Shown in pieces: positions 55,501 to 63,400 of a stretch of DNA of 64,000 nt. The notes under the pieces are model-generated. The model was not told the DNA's origin and ran no database searches. It saw only the letters and a list, made by a program, of their open reading frames with translations. The translations under genes and the position numbers were made by a program. Location of the stretch: contig OZ244209.1 of NCBI GenBank assembly GCA_965216885.1, forward strand, positions 1,054,001 to 1,118,000, in the 5' to 3' direction. Source of the stretch: CAYNJG01 sp965216885. GTDB lineage: Bacteria; Planctomycetota; Planctomycetia; Pirellulales; Pirellulaceae. How positions within the stretch are numbered: the stretch's first letter is position 1; each line of letters starts with the position of its first letter.

Positions 55501-57629
55501 TGACCTTCAATGCCGATGGTACGTTCACGTACGAATGGGATCCTCTTGCTCTGGATCTCGTTACCTTCAACTATGCGGTTACCGACTCGACGGGACTTGG
55601 GGGAGAGTTCGTTGCGGCGTCCACGGCGACGGTCTCCCTTGAATTTGAACCTGCATCCGGAGAGGCGGTCGTTGTCCTGCTGCCGCTGGGGGTGGGCGAG
55701 GGTTCCGCTGGCAGGATCGACACGACGTTGCTGCATGTCGTGAGTCCCACAGCGGGGCCCGAACATGTGGTCTATGTCATCGATTCGTCGGTCGCACATG
55801 GACGGCTTGAACTCGGCGACGACCCCGGCGTCGCGTTGGCTGTTGGTAGTACTTTCACGCAGGAGGACATAGACAATGCGAACGTTGTCTACCTCCACGA
55901 TTCGACGGACACCCTATTCGATTCGTTTGCTTTCACCGTCGATGACGGGAGGGGCGATGCTACCTCGGGCGTCTTCCATATCAACGTTGTGAATGCTGAG
56001 GAGACGCTGGCGACGAACGCTCCGCTGTCGGCGCCCGAAGGGAGTACGGCTTTCATTTCGGAAGCTGTGTTGAGCACAGCCGACGCGGACGATACGGCCG
56101 AAGAGTTGGTCTATACCGTGACATCCGTTCCCCTGTGGGGGCGTTTGGAGTTGTTGAGCGATTTGGGTGTGGCGGTCACCGAATTTACCCAGGCGGATAT
56201 CAATGCTGGTCAACTGGTGTATGTACACGACAGTAGCGACACAACCAGCGATTCAATTGCTTTTGTCGTCGACGATGGGCAGGGTGCCTCGACGCCGGGG
56301 GTTCTGTCTGTCGTGATCAATAATGCCGAGCAGGTCGTTGAACGTAGTTCGCCCCTGGTGTTGAACCCGGGGGAAGCTGTAACGATTTCCGCTCATGAAT
56401 TGCTGGTAAGTGACGCAGACGACTCGAGTGAAGAGATTCAGTATCGGGTGGTGGTCGGAGCCGTTGAAGGTCACCTTGAAATGGTGGACGCACCAGGGGT
56501 CCCTGTGACGGGCTTCTCGCAGGATGATATTGATAATAGCCGCGTTTCCTACGTTCATCGTGCCGATGGCGGCACCGCAGATCAGATTGTATTTGCTGTC
56601 GACGATGGCCAGGGAGTTGCGAGTGAAGTGGTTCTGGAGGTCTACGTCCGTGCGAATCCACAGGACGACTACTACCTCATGGTTGGTGGCTCTACATTGA
56701 CCGTCGGGGAGGAGGTCGGCTTGTTGGCCAACGATTTGCCCAATATGGGCGCCGCGACTTTGACGGCTTCCCCAACGAACGGCGGGATCGTCTGGAACGG
56801 AGACGGTTCCTTTACGTATACGCCAGACGCCGGATTTATCGGTGATGACTCGTTCACTTACACGATCACCAATGGACCTACTGTTGGCGAAGCGACGGTA
56901 ACGTTGGAGGTCGTCACTCTCGGGTTGGATAGCGGGGGCGATGAAGGGCCAGGAGACGAGGGCGACGATGAACCGAGTCTTCCCACCGAAGACCCTGTCG
57001 AGGAGGGGGCGCCTGGCGAGGAGGATGGTTCCGGCGAGGATGGAGGTTCCGGCGAGGATGGTGGGGCCGTGGGAGAGGGTGGGGTCACTCCCGGACCGCT
57101 ACCGGCGAGTCGCGAAAGTCCGTCTGCGTCTGGAAGTTCAAGTGTAAACGCCCCGGTGGATGAAGAAACTGTGGACGGTCTTCCTGCGGTAGCGTCAACG
57201 TCCGAGGCCGCCGAACGTCAAGCGCGTTCAGAAAGCGAAGAAACGAGAGAAACGCGATACCGCGTCGACGCAACAACGGCAGGTGCTGACTTCGAAACCG
57301 GAGCGTTCGGAATCGGGGAGGCTTTCTCGATAACACCGTTCCATGAAGTGACAGCCGGGGCCAACTTTGAATCTATTGAGCAATCAGTGATGTCGACCGC
57401 CAGGTTGAATGAATGGCAGGCGCACAGCGGGCTGGCACTCACGGGAACGCTTTCTGTTGGTTGGCTTGTATGGACGATCAAGGGAAGCTACCTGGTTGGC
57501 AGTCTGTTGTCGACAGCCAGTCCGTGGATGTTGGTCGACCCGCTTCCGGTACTGGAATCGATCGAGCCGAAAAAGACCTCAAAGCGTGCAGCCAAACAAC
57601 ACGACAAGCTCGATTCCATGGTCGGATAA
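49596..57629 (+). CDS. Giant DUF4347/cadherin-type surface protein
   Basis: 2,677 residues from ATG 49596, with AGGAG eight bases upstream. Residues 29-40 hold LERRIAYSGSPL, an LEPR-XLL-type motif. Residues about 110-275 are DUF4347 (VVILDASQDGFEQI...VHIVSHGE...GCELAADDAG). Propeller-like repeats (VVVWTGGSGD, VAVWESEGQ) lie at about 310-690, two cadherin/VCBS-like units at about 700-890, and a cadherin repeat at about 1175-1275. An SdrD-B-like Ig fold (SISGTVWHDVQGDG) covers about 1276-1400, and a CSLREA/parallel-beta-helix region about 1415-1830. Three CSPG-type repeats span about 2035-2350, then one more cadherin-like unit and an acidic Gly-rich linker. The end has two hydrophobic segments (LTGTLSVGWLVWTIKG and LVGSLLSTASPWMLVDPLPVL), a known C-terminal anchor of such proteins. 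A surface adhesin or matrix role is inferred. Confidence 0.85.
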   Translation: MFISHLRRLAGIDAAVEERTVVGCDYALLERRIAYSGSPLAGEELPAAMSESTDAWGEAGVELTEPDGMTGDLHDVANADLFDPGETEIGLLDAEDFWFGDDQEVGRRTEMVFVDASTEDYEILVQDLLRNRQDVSIEVVILDASQDGFEQISEALSRMSGVDTVHIVSHGENARLRLGASFLDPTSLLGNAGQVAAWGDALADGGDILLYGCELAADDAGVELVESLASLTGADVGASTDMTGHVDHGGDWEFEYVSGRLDGAAIFSTDFVAAWGHTLQIVSSPETLVNQDGTLPVGQSESTVISGADRAARAVGVADNGDYVVVWTGGSGDPSLSDDVYFQRFERMGTPVGAAQMMNQHTADEQDDVSVVVNGDGSFVAVWESEGQDHGVGAGIYMRMFDASGVAINDETLVNETVVNWQGNPDIAMNDNGQFAIVWEGITEGEPDIYLRDFHADGTANTGEINISTGVGGADEDEPVVGMDGDGNVVVAWQSVNTANVEFRRFNFSGTAITSLVEPSAWSSVLGFEVDLDIWTPQIAVREDGMTAIVASATHGAAGLYEAGVIIQVFNADLTGAPAFEDVMYVNEEVIGNQAFASVAFQDDDSLVVVWEGDGPSASSSDVFARTFELDYLDGNPIVVATGDEFVINESTTASQSHVSVSALAEAQFVAAWSGLGTGDDDGVFVRAFGGDSLVAVSDSVTVSEDGIVTIDVLANDLGTGVLTLESYDPTGVVGLLSDNGDGTIGYDPNGQFESLGDSESAEEIFSYTIVDETGESDTATVTIVVTGVNDDPVARSDVYTTEAGVPLTVSATASNSLLANDSDVEDGGISFGGIVEDGAGGVVTADSDGGFTFTPDSGFIGTHQFSYQLLDEDGGTSVGTASINVSPPGVTADGLLFSTQGVGSATADGIGSWTRTQIIGMTGPNLTLGMSGPTNGTLNSFMDVADDAGGDVRLGAFHHVSRDMVMSGGVSVLGGDLLLVVSDANYPSITPNPRDVVRVWVQSPGDYTSGLYEIATGNLGTGQIDSVTLVEFDTVVGGVLVEEGSLLFGVSRINDGHMIMKYYNDGVTASTSVLVDFEGGDFGWTNKIEALELIERTTSIGGATLNAGSLLMSFNGDVTYAATGTVFDRSDVVLVELSEAGSTPRGTASVFVESDDLGLNDPQIQGLSLAAEYIGYRQPVVDDQTLARVLEHDALYSATVVAFDADDDIVEFEIVGGNSAGIFAIDNAGTLTIANASLLDYETSVSHTLTIRVADSGGRVDLGDVTIHVDDVAEPSISGTVWHDVQGDGADGSDIGFGDVTVLLYKDDGNGLADDADLLVRTTTTSGDGTYLFEGVEDAVYWVAVDSRSIVGTLNSGDFTNGDVWAEQTYDFRGTAYGGRNAGVSDDASRLSTSEHIAIVDVSIGDVVDADFGFSFNVVSHTAGGDSRDDDTGERRTVQGALRQFILNANAIAGANEMRFVPAVAANATEVDAAWWKIEITEAMPVITDSLTTIDGRAISAVDGVSWRDTNTGDDGDSQSVGTGDDGWIGVGSTDEVTLDGIPRPELELFAADGVAIAAGLHVLASDVTVTDVAIHGFGDTAGGNVVVGDIGSTFSGFMLGRAILGADARYGGAESSSVHGGGGHGLRVEGASGGVVHDSMIVGSRRSGVLLDGADDWRVVGNRIVGYAAVANDHDGITVTSGGAGNQILGNYIADSGGMGIDLYNAGGANVIVGNTIVSNGRAGIEVSGVRLAGDGNVVEHNVIHGNAGNGVLVVGDSLGAAPSVENRISENSFSGNGLIAIDLSPHGDTGVGDGVDEIDGTNDTRGNFGLDHPELRVAQVDPSLLDPLRVEADFVASPAQQIEFYIATDLDASDVVGDTQYGEGLTYYGRAEFAGAGGYTWVETSGYTLQADDRLTLLSFDAASNTSEFSNVVDLDFVPHANDDSFVLGAGFTISGSVGDNDFDPDGDVSLQYALVAGSEPGAGALTFNADGTFTYEWDPLALDLVTFNYAVTDSTGLGGEFVAASTATVSLEFEPASGEAVVVLLPLGVGEGSAGRIDTTLLHVVSPTAGPEHVVYVIDSSVAHGRLELGDDPGVALAVGSTFTQEDIDNANVVYLHDSTDTLFDSFAFTVDDGRGDATSGVFHINVVNAEETLATNAPLSAPEGSTAFISEAVLSTADADDTAEELVYTVTSVPLWGRLELLSDLGVAVTEFTQADINAGQLVYVHDSSDTTSDSIAFVVDDGQGASTPGVLSVVINNAEQVVERSSPLVLNPGEAVTISAHELLVSDADDSSEEIQYRVVVGAVEGHLEMVDAPGVPVTGFSQDDIDNSRVSYVHRADGGTADQIVFAVDDGQGVASEVVLEVYVRANPQDDYYLMVGGSTLTVGEEVGLLANDLPNMGAATLTASPTNGGIVWNGDGSFTYTPDAGFIGDDSFTYTITNGPTVGEATVTLEVVTLGLDSGGDEGPGDEGDDEPSLPTEDPVEEGAPGEEDGSGEDGGSGEDGGAVGEGGVTPGPLPASRESPSASGSSSVNAPVDEETVDGLPAVASTSEAAERQARSESEETRETRYRVDATTAGADFETGAFGIGEAFSITPFHEVTAGANFESIEQSVMSTARLNEWQAHSGLALTGTLSVGWLVWTIKGSYLVGSLLSTASPWMLVDPLPVLESIEPKKTSKRAAKQHDKLDSMVG

Positions 57630-57679
57630 AACTTCTGGCCGACCGTTCTCACCAAAACCCCTCGCCCCTTTGAAATGCC

Positions 57680-60202
57680 ATGTTTCGACTTTCTGCAAAG
57701 TTCCTCGTATCTCTCGGCCTGACGCTGTTCCTGTTGGGCGTGTTGATGCTGGCTGTTGAAACCGGGATCGTGCCAGATTCCGTTGCCCTGCGACTCAAAT
57801 CACGCGCGCAGTTGTGCGAGACTGTCGCCATTACAACTTCGTTGTTTGCACAGCGGGGGGATATCCAGTCGATCGAATCGATGCTGGAAGCAATCTGTGG
57901 TCGCGACGCCGACGTATTGTCAGCCGGGGTTCGGAGATTCGATTCGGCCAATATGATTGTCGAAACGTCGGGCCATTCACAAACTTGGAAGGTCGCGACT
58001 GAATTCAGGAACGAGTGCCGGGTGGTGGTGCCCGTGTACGACGGGCCGGGCAGTAAGTGGGGCGTTGTAGAGATTGCCTTCACACCAATTTCTGCAGCTG
58101 GTCTGAAGGGGTTCGCGCAGGGGGACGCCGTGAAGCTGATGGCATTTGTTGGCGGCCTCTCCTTCATCGTCTACTACTTCTATCTTGGCAGAATGCTCAA
58201 GGTGATGAATGCCAAATCGGTTCCCCAGCGCGTGCGAACGGCCCTGAATACGCTTGCCGGTGGATTGATTGTCGCCGATGCCAATGGAGACATCGTGCTT
58301 GCCAATGATGCCGTGGCGGGGTGGGTAGGACATTCTCCCGAGACGCTCATGGGAAAGGGGATCCAGCAACTTCCGTGGGTGTTGCCAGAAGGCTGTGCGC
58401 TGCCCTGGGATGTCACGTTCAGCAGCCAGTTGCCAATTGTGGGTGAAACGCTACGCATCGATTCGACAGATGGTCCGCGAACCCTGATTGTTAACTCGAC
58501 GCCCATGGTTGGAGACAACGAAAATCTGCGAGGCGTCTTTATTGGTCTGGAGGATGTAACGGTCCTTGAGAAAAAGGAAATCGAACACAAGAAATTGCGT
58601 CAGGAGGCAGAACGCGCAAACTCGGCGAAGAGCGATTTTCTGGCGCGGATGAGTCATGAGATTCGTACCCCGATGAATGCGATCCTTGGCTTTACCGATG
58701 TGTTGCGCCGAGGTTTTGACGCGAATGCAAGCGAGCGGGATGAGTACCTGAATACGATTCATTCCAGCGGCGAACACCTGTTGTCGCTGATCAATGACAT
58801 CCTTGATCTGTCGAAAGTTGAATCGGGACGCATGGAGCTCGAGACGACAAAGTGTTCCAGTCACAAGATCATTCTTGAGACGCTACAGGTGTTGCAGGTC
58901 AAGGCGGACGAAAAGGGGCTGTCGCTTCGCTATCTGCCAGAAGAGGGCATGCCGGAGTTTGTCGAGAGTGATCCGGTTCGCCTGCGCCAAATTGTCACGA
59001 ACATTGTCGGCAATGCGATCAAGTTCACCGAACAGGGCGGGGTCCAGGTGCAATCCCGACTCGTTGGGAAACAGCTTGAGATTTGCGTTGTCGACAGTGG
59101 AATTGGTATTCAGAAAGAAGCTTTGGCGCGTATCTTCAGTCCATTCAGCCAGGCAGATACTTCCGTGACCCGGAAGTTTGGCGGCACCGGCCTGGGCCTC
59201 GCAATCGCCAGGAGCTTTGCGGAAGCCATGGGCGGCGGGATCCGAGTCACAAGTAAGCTTGGTACGGGAACGACTTTCATCGTAACGATTGATCCGGGGA
59301 ACATCGACGAGTATCGCCGGATCCCAAGTCAAGAAGCCGTGCAAGCGTTGGGTGTGCGAGAGAAGTCAACGTTGAACGCCGAATTGCCTCCCTGCAAAAT
59401 TCTTGTTGTGGATGACGGAGAGTCGAATCGAAAGTTGCTTCGCCTGTATCTCAAACGGGCCGGTGCGACGATCGTCGAAGCTGAAAACGGCCAGGTTGCG
59501 GTCGATCTGACCGAACAGGAAGAGTTCGATGTCATTCTTCTCGACATGCAGATGCCAGTGATGGATGGTTATACGGCGGCGACTACTTTGCGTCAGCGTG
59601 GATGTCTGATTCCCATTGTGGCGCTTACTGCTCACGCGATGACTCAGGATGAGGAGAAGTGCCTGGCGGCAGGGTGTTCGCATTTCCTGACGAAGCCCGT
59701 GGACTCGAACAAACTGCTGCGACTTGTTAGCGACATCGTGGGCGGCGAAGTCAGGGTGGTGGAAAGCCCGTCGGCCGTTGAGCCTGAACCCACACCTGCA
59801 TCCGTGCCTCCCATGCCTCCGTCCGCACCGCCGATGGTTGCCATTCCGGCAGCAGTCGATGCGCCGCCGATCTCATCCACGTTGCCGATGGATGACGAGG
59901 ATTTTCGTCAGATTGTTCTGGAGTTTGTGAAGCGACTCGATGAGCAGTTGGCTGCAATGGAATCGGCGTGCACGGCAGGCGACATGGCGGAACTGGCCAA
60001 TCTCGCACACTGGTTGAAGGGTTCCGGTGGTACGGCCGGCTTTGACTGTTTCACGGTTCCAGCAAAGCAGCTTGAGGACGTCGCAAAGTCAGGCCTGAAA
60101 GCTGAAGCCGCGTCGGCAGTGCAGTCGCTCCGGGTGCTGCAGCAACGCATTCAGGTTCAAGGTCGCCAAAATCAACTCCTCGCGGCAGGCGTCCAGGTGT
60201 AG
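57680..60202 (+). CDS. Hybrid sensor histidine kinase (PAS-HisKA-HATPase-REC-HPt)
   Basis: 840 residues, 50 bases after the giant surface protein. Two transmembrane helices (about 7-28 and 153-170) flank a roughly 125-residue periplasmic domain. A PAS domain occupies about 185-305. The phosphorylated His is H326 (RMSHEIRTPMNAILG), the HATPase has NIVGNAIKFTEQ, DSGIGI and GGTGLGLAI, the receiver Asp is D622 (LLDMQMP), and a C-terminal HPt has H777 (LAHWLKGSGG). All phosphorelay residues are intact. The gene order suggests that the sensor monitors, or controls, the neighbouring surface proteins. No cognate response regulator with an output domain is in the window. Confidence 0.92.
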   Translation: MFRLSAKFLVSLGLTLFLLGVLMLAVETGIVPDSVALRLKSRAQLCETVAITTSLFAQRGDIQSIESMLEAICGRDADVLSAGVRRFDSANMIVETSGHSQTWKVATEFRNECRVVVPVYDGPGSKWGVVEIAFTPISAAGLKGFAQGDAVKLMAFVGGLSFIVYYFYLGRMLKVMNAKSVPQRVRTALNTLAGGLIVADANGDIVLANDAVAGWVGHSPETLMGKGIQQLPWVLPEGCALPWDVTFSSQLPIVGETLRIDSTDGPRTLIVNSTPMVGDNENLRGVFIGLEDVTVLEKKEIEHKKLRQEAERANSAKSDFLARMSHEIRTPMNAILGFTDVLRRGFDANASERDEYLNTIHSSGEHLLSLINDILDLSKVESGRMELETTKCSSHKIILETLQVLQVKADEKGLSLRYLPEEGMPEFVESDPVRLRQIVTNIVGNAIKFTEQGGVQVQSRLVGKQLEICVVDSGIGIQKEALARIFSPFSQADTSVTRKFGGTGLGLAIARSFAEAMGGGIRVTSKLGTGTTFIVTIDPGNIDEYRRIPSQEAVQALGVREKSTLNAELPPCKILVVDDGESNRKLLRLYLKRAGATIVEAENGQVAVDLTEQEEFDVILLDMQMPVMDGYTAATTLRQRGCLIPIVALTAHAMTQDEEKCLAAGCSHFLTKPVDSNKLLRLVSDIVGGEVRVVESPSAVEPEPTPASVPPMPPSAPPMVAIPAAVDAPPISSTLPMDDEDFRQIVLEFVKRLDEQLAAMESACTAGDMAELANLAHWLKGSGGTAGFDCFTVPAKQLEDVAKSGLKAEAASAVQSLRVLQQRIQVQGRQNQLLAAGVQV

Positions 60203-60215
60203 GCGCCATGCCGCG
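60181..60215 (+). other. Stem-loop spanning the kinase stop codon
   Basis: CGCGGCA (60181-60187) pairs with TGCCGCG (60209-60215), extended by GGCG/CGCC with one bulged A. It may be a terminator or stabiliser; no T-run follows. Confidence 0.35.
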
Positions 60216-60423
60216 ACCGCTTGCGCGTCGGTACGGCTCGCTGGCTGGGAGGATGCACTTTGCAGGTGCAGATCTTCGACCTACAGGAAATGCCAGATTG
60301 TCTATCGCGGAAGTGTTGGTCCGGATCTGCTCGCCGTATTGCATAACACGCTACGGAATTGCCGCGAAGTACCTGTAGGAAATCCCCCGCGCGTTCGTGG
60401 TGCAATACAGTTGATTCTGTACC

Positions 60424-63400
60424 ATGAATCGCGTCCTAAAAACAATTTTGGCGTCCGCTCGTGCGCGGCTGTTCGGCAGTCGATGCCCCAGGGCGGCGTG
60501 CGCGCAGTCAGGCGATTTTGTCTCGCTTGAACCTCGCGTGCTCTACAGTGCCTCGCCGATCGCCGAGGCGATTGAGGAACCGGTGCTCGATTCAGGATTG
60601 GCTGGATCGGATGCTGCGGGACTCTTTCCCGATTTCTCGGTGGCGGAGGAGTCGCAGGGGGCCGATGGCTCATGGCCTGGCGATCCATTCACAGCCGAAC
60701 CATTGGCCAATTCCGCCAGTGAATTGATCGTTGTAGATTCACGGATCAACGATCTGGATGCACTATTGGCGGATCTGCGGTCGGAGACCCCGGATGCCAA
60801 CGTGTTGATTCTTCAGTCCGAGGTCGACGGAATTGAACAGGTTTCCCGGGTGCTGAGGGAGCTCGATGGTCTCGATTCGGTGCACATCGTCGCGCACGGT
60901 GGTGGCGGAGGCATTCAACTCGGGAGCACATGGCTTACTCAGGAAAACGTGGCGGCGTACGGCGGTGAAATTGCCGGTTGGCAAGACTCTCTTGCGTCCG
61001 ATGCGGACCTGCTGATTTACGGTTGCAATCTGGCTGAGTCGGAGTCGGGTGAAGAACTCATCGATTCCCTCGCGGAGCTTTGCGCGTGTGACGTCGCGGC
61101 CAGTGACGATGTGACGGGCCACCGTTCGCTGGGCGGTGATTGGGATCTTGAGTATCAAACGGGCGTGGTTGAAGATACTGATCTCTTTGCGGGTCTGGCC
61201 ACGGCGAACTGGCTGGGGACGCTGGACATTACCAGCAATCTCGTCGCGCATTATGAGTTCGAGGAGAACGGCGGGTCGACGGCGCTCGATTCGACAGCCA
61301 ACGGGAACGACGGTACTCTCCTGAATGGCCCCACGTGGGATAGCGGAAGCGCTGTTGGAGATTTTGCGATTGACTTTGCCGGGGACGCTGCAAACAGCAA
61401 TCGCGTCGTGACGGTTGCCGACGATGCAAGCCTCGACTTCAACGGCGATTTTACGGTGTCGTTCTGGTACAACGCGACGGCATCGCCCGTCGGCTCGACG
61501 CGAATGATCGGTTCGCACGATGGGAGTTCTGGCTTCTCCGTTTTTGCCGATGGCAGCAACGATGTGAACTTCTACATCGAAGGCAGCAGCAACTTTGCGA
61601 TCGATACTTTCACGTTGGGATTTGAGGCGGATGGTCAATGGCATCACATCGCCGCGACCAAGGACAGTTCTGGAATACAGTTGTATGTTGATGGCGTGGC
61701 TGGCGGCGTCCTTGCGGGGACCTACGGAACGATCAACCCGGTGGCGCCGCTGACGATTGGCGGGGAATCCGCAACCATTTCAGACTTCGAGGGCAAGCTG
61801 GACGACGTTCGCGTGTATACCCGCGCGTTGTCGGCGACGGACGTTGGCGAGCTTCGCGCCTCGGCGTTTATGCTGTCCCAGTCTCTGTGGTTGACGACGG
61901 ACACGGATGTGACCGGAAGTGGAGTCACCGGGCTGGGCTCCTGGGGGGCATCGGAGATTCTGTCCTTTGGCGACCCGGGGTTTTCGCTCGAGCCGGGGAC
62001 GACGGCAGGTACGGTCACCTCGATATTGAATCTCGACGATTTCGCCGATGACGCGAACGCAGACTTGAACGGAATGCACTACGTTTCGCAGGCAGTCGTC
62101 GTAGGTTCCGGGGCGAACCTGGTAACGCTGCTGGCCGGAGACGTGTTGTTGACGGTCGAGGCCAATGAGAGTTTCACCAGCACGAACTCGATCTCCGTGA
62201 CGGACGATGAGATTTTCGCGTTTCGTCCGGATGCGGTGGGCGACTACAGTTCAGGGACATTTGTTCTGGTCGCCGATGATTTGCAGTCGATTCATGGCGC
62301 AGCCGATACATGGGCGTTGACGCTCGTAGAGACCGATACGATGGTTGGAGATACCACGCTCACGGCCGGAAGTTTCCTGGTGGGAGTCGAGAAGGGAGGC
62401 CCCGGAGATGCAGAGGATTGGATCGAATGGGTCACGCTCACGGGAGCCGGTGCCGGGGTGACAAGTGGTGCATCCGTTATCCTGGTTGACGGTGTGGACA
62501 TTGGAAACAGCGAAGGGATCGTGGGGCTGGAGTTAATCGAGTCGAACGTGTCCATTGGCGGTGCTGACCTTGTATCTGGCCAGGTACTGGTGGTGCTCGA
62601 AAAGAATGAGACGGTGGGCACGAACAGTTTGGCGGTAACCGAACACGATGTCTTCGTGCTCGACGTGACGCAAACGACGTCGGGCAGCGGAACGGCTCAG
62701 GCTACCGCGAGTCTCCTGTTTGAAGGTGCGGACGCAGGATTCGACGTAGCGGGCGAGCGATTGGCGGGGATCACGCTTGTGGCGGGAAATCAGGCGCCGG
62801 AGGTTGTGGCGTCGGCAGGAAACGCTGCGTTCACGGAGAGTGGCCCTGCGGTGGTCGTGGATTCCAGCCTTACCGTTTCGGACGATTCTTCCAGTCTCGA
62901 ATCGGCGGTGGTTCAGATCACTGGTGCTTTCCTGGCCGCCGAAGATAGCCTCAACTTTGTCGACCAGAATGGGATTAGCGGGAGTTATAGTTCCTCGACC
63001 GGCATCCTGACTCTGACAGGGTCCGCATCAGTCGCCAATTATCAAACGGCCCTTCGTAGCATCACGTATTCCAACAGTAGCGAAGATCCCGACACAACAA
63101 CTCGGACCGTCAGCTTTACGGTCTCTGACGGATCGGGAAGTAGCACTGCCGCGACACGGAATGTTACGGTCTCGGACGTGAACGACGCTCCGACGTTAGG
63201 TTCCTTCGCTGCGGTGGTGGACACGACGAATGAAGACACGGAGGTTGAACTGACGCTTGCGGAGTTGCTGGCTCAGGGTGATGAAGCGGACGTGGACGGC
63301 ACGGTGGACGGGTTTGTCGTCAAGAGCATCAGTAGCGGGACGCTGCGGATTGGCACGAGCTCCGGTACGGCGACGGCGTGGTCGGCGGGTTCGAACGACA

